From positions 62,001 to 126,000 of the forward strand of contig NZ_JABMKY010000025.1 of assembly GCF_013204845.1 (NCBI RefSeq): DNA of 64,000 nucleotides, written 5' to 3'. A model generated the notes under the pieces. The model did no database searches, was not told the origin of the DNA, and worked only from the letters and a program-made list of their open reading frames with translations. The DNA comes from Paenibacillus qinlingensis (GTDB taxonomy: Bacteria; Bacillota; Bacilli; Paenibacillales; NBRC-103111). Both the position numbers and the translations under genes were made by a program. This document shows positions 8,801-17,600 of the stretch, piece by piece; the stretch's first letter is position 1; every line of letters begins with the position of its first letter.

Positions 8801-10424
8801 AAATATCGCCCGTTCCATTATAGGAATCATTGAAACCGAATATGACCATATCGTATTTACTATTTAGTGTACTGTAGATCGTCGAATTAAAGGAGCTGAA
8901 ATCAGTGACGGAAAGATTAATATCATAATCACTTGAGTGCAAGTATGTTTGGTTCATGTTCGTACTTTTGAGTAAGCTGCTTGTTAAAGCTGTAGATTGT
9001 GAGTTCGGTAACACTTGCAGTACATTAATCGTCGGTTTTTGGTCCTTGTAGCGGAATACGCCAGATGCTGTATCCTTCAGCTTTCCTGTGCTGGTCTGGT
9101 CTACAAGCTCTAGCCGCCAGTAGTATAAGCCAGAATAACCTTTGGGTAGTGTGAAACTAATTGTGTTGTTCGTTAATGCAGTTACAGGTACAGTTTGAAC
9201 GATGTTCGATGCGCTGAATCTCAAGACACTGTCAGTGCCCAAATAAAGATTCGCTACTAGGTTGCGTTGCGCGAGATTGCGTACATTGGAGACGTTGAAT
9301 GTATAAGTTAAAGTATCGCCAGCGGTATATGTTGCGTTTCTATTTATACTGTTGGTGTAGTCCGTAGGTGCGGATATTAAATTGAGTTGAGGTCTTACAT
9401 TGGCGTTCATAAGCAGATTTGTTTTGGTCAGAAAAGCAGTAGTTGATGCTAAATCAGTTTGATTTACGAAAATAACATTGCTCTTTGGAGTAGTTGTATT
9501 ATACGGATTAAATAAGTTGAATAGCTTTCCGCGATTGCTAATGGGATTCAAGTAGCTTTGATATAGAGCTCCGCGTTTCTGTGTGGAATCACTGTAAACG
9601 ATAACGGGCAGTCCTTTATTAATGTATTTCTCGGTGATTTCGGTCGCCTTTAAGTTTGTAATGTCATTTTCTTCATATCGCGTATTATGATTATTTCCTG
9701 TTTCAGAAGTGGGATTGAACAAGCTATTACCGAAATAAATAGCATCATATTTCCCATCCAATTCATCACGAAGTGCGACGAACTTTTTGATACTCATCGT
9801 TTCAAGCTGAAGGCTTGTGTTCGTTCCCAAAATGGAAGATAAATCGGAAATAACTGAGTTTGCTTCTCCGCTCGATGGTTTCTCCAAATCTTTGATTTCA
9901 AGAACCTTTAAGGGTTTAGTGAGATCGAAATAAGTTACTTTGAATTTGGCAGCATTTGCAGTTGAAGTGTTTGGAGTTATGGGATTATTATTACTCGGTG
10001 AATTGAGAAAATTAAAGGATAAAGATTTGAAAGAAATTGTTCCATCAGTATTAGTGAACTGTTGAAATTTCTCCGCCGTTCCAACGGTATTTGCAGATGC
10101 TTGTATGGAGTTATTTTCACTAGAACCAACACTAATATAACGATTGTTTGTACGCGATTTTAAAGCTACATTACCATCGCCCTGATCGATGACGTCAAAT
10201 AATTCACTAAACCAAGGATTAGTTTTGTTGGCCTTTAATTTAGAGTTATCGTTTGTATCGACCGAAACAAACTTGTTATTAGAAGTCTGCAAACTAACTG
10301 TAACCGAATCTCCCGTTGCTGCAACTGCTGTCTGGGTAAACGATGATCCTTGAAACCAACTAAACATCGATGCGAGTAAAGTGGCAATTAATACAAAACT
10401 TATTCTTTTATATAAGGTCCTCAA
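5859..10424 (-). CDS. secreted multi-domain Ig-like (Big_2) protein with DUF5057-type region
   Basis: 1521 residues, read leftward from TTG at 10424 with AGGAG about 9 bases upstream. A signal peptide covers residues 1-36 (cleavage likely after AVAA). Residues 40-165 look like a fascin/ricin-type beta-trefoil (SNNKFVSV and NNRYISV repeats). Residues about 168-720 resemble the DUF5057 region of Paenibacillus proteins, with two glutamine-amidotransferase-like segments (KYDAIYFGNS; KYDMVIFGFND). Bacterial Ig-like domains lie near 965-1055, 1138-1225, 1323-1430 and 1432-1518, each with the VSVDDTGIVTGNQAGTANIT type of strand pattern. There is no LPxTG or SLH anchor. It sits antisense between two arms of the type IV pilus locus, so it may be a surface or matrix partner of the pili; that is inference. 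Confidence 0.75.
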   Translation of the reverse strand: MRTLYKRISFVLIATLLASMFSWFQGSSFTQTAVAATGDSVTVSLQTSNNKFVSVDTNDNSKLKANKTNPWFSELFDVIDQGDGNVALKSRTNNRYISVGSSENNSIQASANTVGTAEKFQQFTNTDGTISFKSLSFNFLNSPSNNNPITPNTSTANAAKFKVTYFDLTKPLKVLEIKDLEKPSSGEANSVISDLSSILGTNTSLQLETMSIKKFVALRDELDGKYDAIYFGNSLFNPTSETGNNHNTRYEENDITNLKATEITEKYINKGLPVIVYSDSTQKRGALYQSYLNPISNRGKLFNLFNPYNTTTPKSNVIFVNQTDLASTTAFLTKTNLLMNANVRPQLNLISAPTDYTNSINRNATYTAGDTLTYTFNVSNVRNLAQRNLVANLYLGTDSVLRFSASNIVQTVPVTALTNNTISFTLPKGYSGLYYWRLELVDQTSTGKLKDTASGVFRYKDQKPTINVLQVLPNSQSTALTSSLLKSTNMNQTYLHSSDYDINLSVTDFSSFNSTIYSTLNSKYDMVIFGFNDSYNGTGDISNTAAEAVKSFIATKQGVMFTHDTVYQGNQTWINYFQSATGQIGPMTNMGLNAPHTSTSTVKVNEGLLTQFPFFISDMTTAVATTHDQYFRLNLDDPTVIPWYNIKGDPRDIEDSWNHYYTYSKGNVTYSGTGHNFVNTTTNSSFPDWEQKLFVNTMYRAFIGSNHKPTLDILSPAAFSDNSKNYISANSDISVSFKPDDLDLDDKTVTSTVTFTYQKANGSTQVDTVLSNLEKPKGETVTRTYSNPLANRGGDLTITVSTVDPSGAKETKSVLVKVITSTGLNPTRTLSNDRVEKNTPVTIQYAVTPIAMDYNTAINVGDLTIKRIHFKEKLPAKLEIINMPAGFSKSGTVATGYTIEGNLPDIPYRQVGTKFIGDNSLFSIQIQPLDNGNYSLTNATLSFKDYSTATEQTILFTNRLLTAFTKLTSLALDGLTIAKDDKTKLIPKYQPDDATFIRDTDYTWSSNAPSIVSVDDTGIVTGNQAGTANITAVSKDGSGLQATATVTVIIPGLNITGPSVVNVNQPIELRSVLVTANENIKTIYWQSSNDTIAMFSEITNTQNNGVLWGKSPGQVVVTLTITTDKGKTYKQTYGVTVLAPVTSLDLEGETRYEVGDSSILHAYYQPGYATNPSFDWHSSDSNVIEILQTSSNTSSNEGLATIKAKSAGNATITVSARDGSNLSDQIEIRVIDPAISINTPVQIKVEDTPVTLQVSTEFIHQVPIKSTWKLDDVNQSIVVFKGDAILTRSITGAKVGTVTGTVTIDTNEGKQYSANFRVTVENPVNSVSIKRQVNGEPDERDNAQSTISVDKGSSVNLTALIQRPDAVHTGFKWFIIKEAGSTGSATLNTDSTQNVTLTGDTKGTIKVRVLVGGKEDIRNVAIIQTLTNIKLPDGPIRLVLNTDKNTSDIWSQTVITPTKWRDELKDRLEWIIADPTIVSLSNGVVTGTKAGTTDVTLRYLDDQQILGTVRVIVQKQFDNRY

Positions 10425-10712
10425 TCGATCATCTCCTCTATTATTAAATACTCATGAAATATATAGGACTATTTTACTACTTATAGATACAGTTTGTGTA
10501 CATAATATCGAAAAAAATTGTGAATAATTTATATTTTAATTTTAAATACCTATTTACTTGTCGATTTTAGGGGATTATCTTCAAATAAACACGAGAATGT
10601 GTATTCACTATATGACTTTGATGATGTATAATAGGTCAATAGAATTATATTATAGGTAATAAGGCCTATATCGTTTGGGTAAATGACAACTCTATTTACC
10701 TCGTAACCAGGG
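10425..10712. other. intergenic region between the Ig-like gene and pilB
   Basis: This AT-rich 288-bp spacer holds the divergent promoters. TTCACT (10604-10609) with a 17-base spacer and TATAAT (10627-10632) is a candidate pilB promoter. A 7-bp inverted repeat, GGTAAAT/ATTTACC at 10678-10700, lies just before the pilB start and could fold in the leader. I looked for a c-di-GMP riboswitch core and did not find one. Confidence 0.45.
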
Positions 10713-10727
10713 ATGGAGCTGATGGGT

Positions 10728-12392
10728 ATGGCACTGCTTAGAAAAAGATTAGGTGATTTGCTAGTCGATAGTGGAATTATTTCGGAGGCTCAACTTCAAG
10801 AAGCGCTTCAAGAACAACGGAAAACGAAACAAAAACTAGGTGACTTGCTAATCACGCAAGGCTATATCACCGAACAACAATTAATTGAAGTTCTTGAATT
10901 TCAACTCGGCATCCCACATGTGAGCTTGTTCAAATATCAGATTGACCCTGAGATTACAAAAATCATTCCAGAAAGTATGGCAAGGCGTTACCAAGCCATT
11001 CCCCTCACTAAAGATGGCGGAAAGCTAATGGTCGCGATGGCGGACCCGCTTGATTATTTTGCTATCGAAGAAATGCGCATGAGTACGGGCTATCGTATTG
11101 AACCGGCAATCACGAGTAGAGATGAGTTGCAGCGTGCAATTGCGAGGCATTACGGTCTCCAAGATTCAATGAGTCAAATGTTGACGGATATGCCTACGAC
11201 GGAAGATATCAAAGAAACAGAAATCACTGACGAGGATTCTCCGATCGTTAGACTCGTAAATCAGATGATCCAGCAAGCTGTGCAGTTGAAAGTATCTGAT
11301 ATTCACGTGGATCCAGGTGAAACCAGTCTTGTGATCCGTTATCGGGTGGATGGCCACCTTCGAACGGAACGTGTCATTCCAAAGCAGATGCAAGGCTTTA
11401 TTACGGCAAGGTTGAAAATTATGGCCAAGCTGAACATTGCTGAACGAAGACTGCCTCAGGATGGTCGAATCAAAATGCAAGTTGATTTTAAACATGTTGA
11501 TATTCGTGTGTCCTCTTTACCAACGATTCACGGCGAGAAAATTGTACTTCGATTACTTGATCTATCCACAGGTGTTAAACCGATAGACCAGCTTGGCTTT
11601 GGTGAACGGAACATGGGTGTATTTAGAGAAATGATTGAGCAGCCTTATGGAATCTTGCTGATTACGGGTCCCACTGGAAGTGGAAAGACAACGACCCTCT
11701 ACTCTGCACTTAGTCACTTGAATCGAGAGAATGCGAACATTATTACGATTGAAGACCCTGTCGAATATCAATTGCAAGGTATTAACCAAGTTCATGTAAA
11801 TCCTACGATTGGTTTAAGCTTCGCTGCAGGGCTGCGCTCGATTCTGAGGCAAGATCCGAATATCGTGATGGTCGGCGAGATTCGTGATTCAGAAACTGCT
11901 GAGATCGCCATTCGAGCGTCGTTGACAGGTCATTTGGTACTATCCACCCTACATACGAACGATTCCGTGAGTACAATTACGCGTTTCAGAGATATGGGAG
12001 TTGAACCGTATTTAATTGCTTCGTCTTTGATTGGTGTAGTCGCGCAGCGACTAGTTCGAAGAATTTGTCCAGAATGTAAAGTTGCCTATGTACCAACGGA
12101 ACAAGAATCAATTTTTATGAAAAACAAAGGTATTAGTACGGATCAATTACATAAAGGCGCTGGTTGCGGCAACTGTAATCGAACGGGATATCGAGGTCGA
12201 TTCGCCATTCACGAAATTCTCGTGGTAAACGAAGAACTACGTCAATTAATCAGTAATAAAGCAACTGTTCAAGAAATGAGAGCAGTAGCGCAAGAGCATG
12301 GCTTGATTCAATTGATGGATGATGGCATAGAGAAAGTGAAAATGGGTATCACAACCTTGCAAGAAGTTATTCGTGAGACTGTTGCTTACTAA
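10728..12392 (+). CDS. pilB: type IV pilus extension ATPase PilB
   Basis: 554-residue GspE/PilB ATPase that powers pilus extension at the membrane base. The N-terminus carries two tandem MshEN-type motifs (RLG-x2-L..., residues about 7-30, and KLG-x2-L..., about 41-64), the pattern that binds c-di-GMP in MshE and related PilB proteins; the second has Lys instead of Arg. The ATPase core has Walker A GPTGSGKTT, an Asp box, GEIRDSETAEIAIRASLTGH and a four-Cys zinc site (CPEC...CGNC). ATG at 10728 has GGAG 9 bases upstream; ATGs at 10713 and 10722 are also in frame but badly spaced. First gene of the pilB-pilT-pilC-pilA-pilD-pilMN-pilO run. Confidence 0.95.
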   Translation: MALLRKRLGDLLVDSGIISEAQLQEALQEQRKTKQKLGDLLITQGYITEQQLIEVLEFQLGIPHVSLFKYQIDPEITKIIPESMARRYQAIPLTKDGGKLMVAMADPLDYFAIEEMRMSTGYRIEPAITSRDELQRAIARHYGLQDSMSQMLTDMPTTEDIKETEITDEDSPIVRLVNQMIQQAVQLKVSDIHVDPGETSLVIRYRVDGHLRTERVIPKQMQGFITARLKIMAKLNIAERRLPQDGRIKMQVDFKHVDIRVSSLPTIHGEKIVLRLLDLSTGVKPIDQLGFGERNMGVFREMIEQPYGILLITGPTGSGKTTTLYSALSHLNRENANIITIEDPVEYQLQGINQVHVNPTIGLSFAAGLRSILRQDPNIVMVGEIRDSETAEIAIRASLTGHLVLSTLHTNDSVSTITRFRDMGVEPYLIASSLIGVVAQRLVRRICPECKVAYVPTEQESIFMKNKGISTDQLHKGAGCGNCNRTGYRGRFAIHEILVVNEELRQLISNKATVQEMRAVAQEHGLIQLMDDGIEKVKMGITTLQEVIRETVAY

Positions 12393-12412
12393 AATGAAGG
12401 GAGGTGGACTTC

Positions 12413-13465
12413 ATGTCTAATTCGTTAGTACAAATATTGGATTTGCTGAAGCAAGCTCACGAGACGAAAGCTTCGGACTTACATTTATCTGTTGGGTCTC
12501 CTCCCGTATTACGTGTACATGGAACACTGCAATTGGTCGGACAAGTAGCTTTAACGGCGGATGAAACGCGGTCGATGGCGGAAGTTTTATTAAGTGCCGC
12601 ACAAATCGAGCGATTCCAAGAAGCGGGTGAGATTGACTTTTCCTACGAGCTAGAAGGGCATTCGAGATTTCGGATTAATGCCTATCGTCAAAGAGGACGA
12701 GTTAGTGTGGCGATTCGTACAATTCCTACTGCGATACCATCACTTGAACAGTTGCAGCTGCCATCCATTATTTCTACGTTGGCGTTAAAACCGCAGGGCC
12801 TAGTGCTCGTAACAGGACCGACAGGAAGCGGGAAATCTTCAACCTTAGCGGCCATGATCAATTACATCAATCGCAAAGAGAAAAAGCATATTGTCACGCT
12901 CGAAGATCCAATCGAGTTTCTCCATACACATGCCTCATCGATTATTGATCAACGGGAAGTCGGGAGTGATACCAAATCATTTTCGAATGGTTTGCGAGCT
13001 GCGCTGCGTCAAGATCCTGATGTTATTTTGGTAGGGGAGATGCGAGATCTTGAAACCATTGCTGCAGCAGTTACTGCTGCCGAGACAGGACATCTGGTTT
13101 TTGCAACGTTACATACATCGGATGCCCCACAAACCATTGACCGGATTATCGACGCGTTTCCTGCCCATCAGCAAGGACAAATTCGCGTTCAGTTAGCTGC
13201 TGTTCTTGTTGCCGTCATTTCGCAAAGGCTATTCCCAAGACCAGGTGGCCAAGGACGCTCTTGCGCAACGGAAATTATGATTAATACACCTGCTGTGGGC
13301 AATTTGATTCGTTCGGAGAAAATACATCAGATCAAGAGCGTCATGCAAACAGGTAAGAATCAAGGCATGCATACGTTAGAGATGGCGATCAAAGAACAAA
13401 TCCAGCAGGGGCTCATAGATCCGATAGCAGCAAGAGCGTATCTTGCTGAAGGTGGTGTCATGTAA
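12413..13465 (+). CDS. pilT: type IV pilus retraction ATPase PilT
   Basis: 350-residue PilT ATPase, which drives pilus disassembly and twitching. Visible are the N-terminal ASDLHLSVGSPP segment, Walker A GPTGSGKSST, Asp box, Walker B VILVGEMRD and the His box HLVFATLHT. The C-terminus has the AIRNLIRE-equivalent AVGNLIRSEK. The ATG at 12413 has GGGAGGTG seven bases upstream, better placed than the GTG at 12404. It lies 20 bases after pilB, and its stop overlaps the pilC start by one base. Confidence 0.95.
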   Translation: MSNSLVQILDLLKQAHETKASDLHLSVGSPPVLRVHGTLQLVGQVALTADETRSMAEVLLSAAQIERFQEAGEIDFSYELEGHSRFRINAYRQRGRVSVAIRTIPTAIPSLEQLQLPSIISTLALKPQGLVLVTGPTGSGKSSTLAAMINYINRKEKKHIVTLEDPIEFLHTHASSIIDQREVGSDTKSFSNGLRAALRQDPDVILVGEMRDLETIAAAVTAAETGHLVFATLHTSDAPQTIDRIIDAFPAHQQGQIRVQLAAVLVAVISQRLFPRPGGQGRSCATEIMINTPAVGNLIRSEKIHQIKSVMQTGKNQGMHTLEMAIKEQIQQGLIDPIAARAYLAEGGVM

Positions 13466-14673
13466 TGTCTGAGTACGTGTATGAAGTACGAGGTCTCAGT
13501 GGCAAGCAGCATAAAGGTAAAATAACGGCTTCTGATAAGCCGACTGCCGTGGATGAGCTTCGTAAAAAAGGGTATATCGTTCTCTCTGTGAAAGAGGAGC
13601 AATTCAAAGCGTTAAAGACGGAGATTTACATCGGAAATCCCGTCAAAACGATTCATTTTATCGTCTATTGCCGCCAATTTGCTACATTGATCCGAGCGGG
13701 TGTAAATATCGTAGAGGCTACTAGTATTTTGGCGGCTCAAACCGAAAGTAAAGCACTCAAAAAAGCGTTAATCGAAGTAGCTTCGAGTATCTCTAAGGGG
13801 GTTTCATTCTCCCAATCGATATCGGAGCACAAAAGGATTTTCCCTGCAATGTTTATCAACATGGTTCGAGCAGGTGAGGAGACCGGAGATTTGGAAGGGA
13901 CATTAGATCGTTTAGCCAAATTCTTCGAGAAAGAGCACGTGACGCGAGAGAAGATTAAGTCGGCGATGACGTATCCAGCAACTGTTGGCGGATTATCGAT
14001 TGTTGCTGTTATCTATCTCTTGAAGTCAGTTGTGCCACAGTTTGTAAGTACATTTGAATCCCTGCATGCAGAGTTGCCTCTGATCACACGAATAGTGTTG
14101 TCTCTGAGTAACAGCATTCAGAATAAGTGGCTGATGTGGTTAGTCGCAATATTGGCTATAGTGCTCGTCTATCAGGTTGCCAAACGCAACGTTAGAGGCG
14201 CTTATGCGATTGATTATTTGAAGCTTAAAGTTCCGGTATTCGGTAAGTTGAAGCAGAAAGGGTCAGTAGCATTGATGACTAGAACGCTAGCATCGCTATA
14301 TGCGAGTGCTGTTCCTGTGTTACAGTCGTTGGCCATCGTAGAAGAGGTGGTAGACAACAAGGTGATCGGTGGTTTTATTCGTAAATCAGCGGAGTCGTTG
14401 CGTCAAGGGAACCCACTTTCGGAACCACTCAAACAAGCATGGGTTTTTCCACCGCTTGTTACTCAGATGATAGCCATTGGCGAAGAAACGGGTTCTTTGG
14501 ATCAAATGTTAGAAAAGATTGCGGATTTCTACGAAATGGATGTTGAGAATACGGTAGATCGTTTGAAATCGTTGTTAGAGCCGCTATTACTCGTTGTGTT
14601 ATCAGGACTTGTTGGTGGGATTGTTGCAGCGATTATGCTGCCGATGTTCAGTATGTATTCGAATTTAAGTTAA
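13465..14673 (+). CDS. pilC: type IV pilus inner-membrane platform protein PilC
   Basis: 402-residue GspF/PilC platform protein. It has the N-terminal YEVRGLSGKQHKGKI segment, two T2SSF repeats (about residues 65-190 and 265-395) and three membrane segments near 168-190, 215-235 and 370-395. It links the ATPases to the pilin pool. The ATG overlaps the last base of the pilT stop, implying coupled translation. Confidence 0.95.
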   Translation: MSEYVYEVRGLSGKQHKGKITASDKPTAVDELRKKGYIVLSVKEEQFKALKTEIYIGNPVKTIHFIVYCRQFATLIRAGVNIVEATSILAAQTESKALKKALIEVASSISKGVSFSQSISEHKRIFPAMFINMVRAGEETGDLEGTLDRLAKFFEKEHVTREKIKSAMTYPATVGGLSIVAVIYLLKSVVPQFVSTFESLHAELPLITRIVLSLSNSIQNKWLMWLVAILAIVLVYQVAKRNVRGAYAIDYLKLKVPVFGKLKQKGSVALMTRTLASLYASAVPVLQSLAIVEEVVDNKVIGGFIRKSAESLRQGNPLSEPLKQAWVFPPLVTQMIAIGEETGSLDQMLEKIADFYEMDVENTVDRLKSLLEPLLLVVLSGLVGGIVAAIMLPMFSMYSNLS

Positions 14674-14696
14674 ATAAAAATGTGGAGGTAGAGATT

Positions 14697-15149
14697 ATGT
14701 TAATTAAAATGATGAATCGTTTGAAAAAGGAAGAGAAAGGCTTTACGTTGATTGAGTTATTGGCGGTTATCGTTATTTTGGCGGTTATTGCGGCGATTGC
14801 GGTGCCTTATATTTTGGGGGTAATTGATAAGTCCAAAGCTAGTGCAGATGCAGCTACCTATCATCAGATTTACGAGGCTTCGAGATTGTACATAACAGCT
14901 GAGAAAGGTGATATAACGGCTGACATTACAGTAGGTCTTAGTACACTTGTCGATGGCGGGTACTTACCAGATGGACTTGTAATTCCGAGTACAAAAGCTA
15001 AAATAACAGCTGGTGAACTCAAATTTAGTTCTGTAGGAAAGCTGACTAATTTTGAATTAACTACAAAAGTAGGTTCTGCAACTCCTGTAATACTCAAGAC
15101 TCCTGATGATATTGCATTAGATACTGTTATTTCTGGAACGAAAAACTAA
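14697..15149 (+). CDS. pilA: type IV major pilin-like prepilin PilA
   Basis: 150-residue prepilin with a leader ending KKEEKG, motif G-FTLIELLAVIVILAVIAAI and Glu at +5, the classical pilin helix. The mature protein lacks Cys. The ATG at 14697 has GGAGGT seven bases upstream, so the frame from 14682 is too long. A strong terminator directly follows and would limit read-through into pilD, as expected if pilA is the highly expressed subunit gene of the operon. Confidence 0.92.
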   Translation: MLIKMMNRLKKEEKGFTLIELLAVIVILAVIAAIAVPYILGVIDKSKASADAATYHQIYEASRLYITAEKGDITADITVGLSTLVDGGYLPDGLVIPSTKAKITAGELKFSSVGKLTNFELTTKVGSATPVILKTPDDIALDTVISGTKN

Positions 15150-15157
15150 AATCATTC

Positions 15158-15191
15158 AAAAAAGGAATCGGTCCATTCCGATTCCTTTTTT
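15158..15191 (+). terminator. strong hairpin between pilA and pilD
   Basis: A perfect 14-bp stem (AAAAAAGGAATCGG and complement) with a 6-base loop ends in a T run. It sits inside an otherwise same-direction operon and probably acts as a partial terminator that sets the pilin-to-machinery ratio. Confidence 0.88.
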
Positions 15192-15218
15192 AAAATCAAA
15201 CGAAAGCGACCCAAACAC

Positions 15219-15977
15219 ATGACGATTTTAATCGCGATTTATGTTTTCATCCTTGGTCTTGTTCTAGGTTCGTTCTTTAACGTAGTTGCGTTACGCGTGC
15301 CAGCGAAGCAATCCATCGTCAAGCCGCCATCCGCATGCCCATCCTGTGGAACGCAATTGAAAAAGAAGGATCTGATCCCGGTGATCAGCTATCTTTTTAG
15401 CCGTGGAAAATGTCAGTATTGCCAGGCGAGGGTTTCCATTTTATATCCAATTGGAGAGCTTGCAACGGGTTTATTATTCCTTTGGGTGTACGTGCATGTG
15501 GGTCTGTCAGCAGAAGTGTTAGTAGGTTTTGTACTGGTAAGTTTATTAGTTATTATTACGATTTCGGATGTAACTGTAATGCGAATACCGAATCAAGTTT
15601 TACTTTTTTTCTTTCCTATTTGTGTAGTCGTGAGAGTTCTTGTGCCAGATGGACAGGCGTGGTGGAGTTATGTGCTTGGATCTGTAATTGGATGCGGGAT
15701 TGTTGTCATGATCTCCCTTATAACGCGCGGTGGAATGGGAATGGGGGATGCCAAGCTCCTGTTGGTTTGCGGCTTTGTCGTAGGTTTGCCCCATATCCTT
15801 GTGGCTTTTGTTTTAGCATGTCTGATCGGTAGTCTCATTGGTGGATTACTGCTGCTGTTAAACATCATTAAGAGAAAACAACCGGTACCATTTGGCCCCT
15901 ATTTGGCAGTGGGCATTCTTATTTCATATGGATATGGATCGGATCTTATACAAGCGTACCTTAATTTAATCGGATAG
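15219..15977 (+). CDS. pilD: prepilin peptidase/N-methyltransferase PilD
   Basis: 252-residue bifunctional A24 peptidase. The cytoplasmic loop has the paired Cys motifs CPSCGTQL...CQYC for zinc, and the aspartates lie in ITISDVTVMRIPNQ and GMGDAKL (GxGD). About seven membrane helices are visible. It processes the pilins at 2876-3956 and 14697. No clear ribosome binding site precedes the ATG at 15219, and the gene lies just after a terminator. Confidence 0.93.
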   Translation: MTILIAIYVFILGLVLGSFFNVVALRVPAKQSIVKPPSACPSCGTQLKKKDLIPVISYLFSRGKCQYCQARVSILYPIGELATGLLFLWVYVHVGLSAEVLVGFVLVSLLVIITISDVTVMRIPNQVLLFFFPICVVVRVLVPDGQAWWSYVLGSVIGCGIVVMISLITRGGMGMGDAKLLLVCGFVVGLPHILVAFVLACLIGSLIGGLLLLLNIIKRKQPVPFGPYLAVGILISYGYGSDLIQAYLNLIG

Positions 15978-15986
15978 CAGGATGTG

Positions 15987-17600
15987 ATGGACATGTTCGG
16001 TCTAGGTAATAAACGAATCGGGATCACAATTGATCAAACAGGTGTCCGATATGTAACGATCAAGAAGAAAAAGTCGTGGGAGATAGGGACTAGCGGCTAT
16101 TTGCCAATCCCACCAGGCATTATTGTTGAAGATCATATTATGAATTCAGAGTCATTAAGTTTGCAAGTAAAACATTGGGTCAAAACGGAGAAAATTCGTG
16201 GGGCTTCGGCCACTCTTGCAATCCCAACGTCTCAAATTATTATTCGTAAAATGCGTATTCCGAGCATTAAGGCTGCTGAACTTAGCCAGCTTGTAGAGCT
16301 AGAGGTAGAAACGGCACTCCGATTACCTTTTGAAGATCCCGTTTATGACTTCATTAAGGTCGGACATGATGATGAGAGTACACAAGTACTGGTGTTCGCT
16401 GCACCTAAGAAATTAATCCAGAGCTATGTGGACGTCTTTGAAGATGCAGGCATTCATGTCAGAGCCGTTGAAATATCAGCGACAGCCCTTGCCAGAGCGA
16501 TTTCTGCGCATCAGCAAGATTTTATCCATGAATCAATGCTAATCTCATTGGATAGAAATTCACTTGAAGTGTATATGCTGCAATATGGTAATCCCATCTT
16601 CATGCGTACGATATCGTTAATGGATCATGCTGCCATGGATACAGATGAACTTACTTCCGATCAGGTTGGCGAAATAATTGCCGAGATATCAAGAATGTTG
16701 AGCTTTTATCAATACAGCATTCAAGAAGGGGCAAGCCGAATTTCGCATATCATCGTAACGGGGGCAAATGAGACTAGAATTCAACTGCATAGAGAACTTC
16801 AGTTGGGGCTTTCTGAACTTCATGTAGATACTGTTGATTTTGATACTTTGACCAAAAGCCGATTCAAAGATTTCAATGCCAATGCATTTCGTGTAGCTGC
16901 GGGTGTAGCTATGTTCTCAAAGCGAAATGCTTACATTAATCTGCAGCCGCATCGGAAAACAGAGACTCGAATTAAGCTGTTCGTTCTGTGGATTTTTGTC
17001 GTTGCATGGATCGCTTGCATGGGTATTAGTGGTTACACCTACTGGGAAAATAGTAAAGAAATGAAGGCAAACACTTCCAAGCTTGTTCAGTTGAATCAGA
17101 ATAAAGCGATCCTAGAGGCAAAATTATTGGTGAAACCGGAGCTTTCCTCCGATCCAGCCAATTTCATTGCTACAATGAAAGCTTCTCGTAAAGATGTGGT
17201 CGTGATAACAAATGATCTGATGAAGCCCTTGCCGGTAGACGGTCGCATCACTACGATGGCCTACTCGGCAGATTCACAGATATCGTTAACCGTTCTTTTT
17301 ACTAAAATGGAAGATTCAGCGCGTTATTTGTATGATCTTCGCAAACTTACCTTTGGGGAGAATGCGTTGCTGCAATCCATCACAGAGTCCGTGAATGGGA
17401 AAACAACATTGAATGGCGCTGCGGACAGTAGTTCGTCAACTGAGGATAGAACTGACTTAAACGTGAATTTATCAGGAGATAAGCAATATGTCGTGAATTA
17501 TTCCATTTCTTTGAAAAAGGAAGCGGCAAAGGATTCTGCGAATAAGGCTGCAACGACGGATGTGAAAGGGGCTGCAGCAACGAATGTCCAACAAAAATAA
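15987..17600 (+). CDS. PilM-PilN fusion protein
   Basis: 537 residues. Residues 1-315 are an actin-like PilM domain (IGITIDQTGVRYVTIK, LVELEVETALRLPFEDP, and ISRMLSFYQYS; YIIVTGAN-type nucleotide-fold end). After YINLQPHRK, the classic start of PilN, comes one membrane helix (about 327-350) and a PilN-like periplasmic-type domain to the end. In most organisms these are two genes, whose products contact each other through the PilN leader. The exact start is uncertain: GTG 15984, ATG 15987 and ATG 15993 are all in frame after AGGA. It overlaps pilO by 17 bases. Confidence 0.85.
   Translation: MDMFGLGNKRIGITIDQTGVRYVTIKKKKSWEIGTSGYLPIPPGIIVEDHIMNSESLSLQVKHWVKTEKIRGASATLAIPTSQIIIRKMRIPSIKAAELSQLVELEVETALRLPFEDPVYDFIKVGHDDESTQVLVFAAPKKLIQSYVDVFEDAGIHVRAVEISATALARAISAHQQDFIHESMLISLDRNSLEVYMLQYGNPIFMRTISLMDHAAMDTDELTSDQVGEIIAEISRMLSFYQYSIQEGASRISHIIVTGANETRIQLHRELQLGLSELHVDTVDFDTLTKSRFKDFNANAFRVAAGVAMFSKRNAYINLQPHRKTETRIKLFVLWIFVVAWIACMGISGYTYWENSKEMKANTSKLVQLNQNKAILEAKLLVKPELSSDPANFIATMKASRKDVVVITNDLMKPLPVDGRITTMAYSADSQISLTVLFTKMEDSARYLYDLRKLTFGENALLQSITESVNGKTTLNGAADSSSSTEDRTDLNVNLSGDKQYVVNYSISLKKEAAKDSANKAATTDVKGAAATNVQQK

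Noticed and set aside
10425-10712. c-di-GMP riboswitch before pilB
   Set aside because: The conserved core was not seen.
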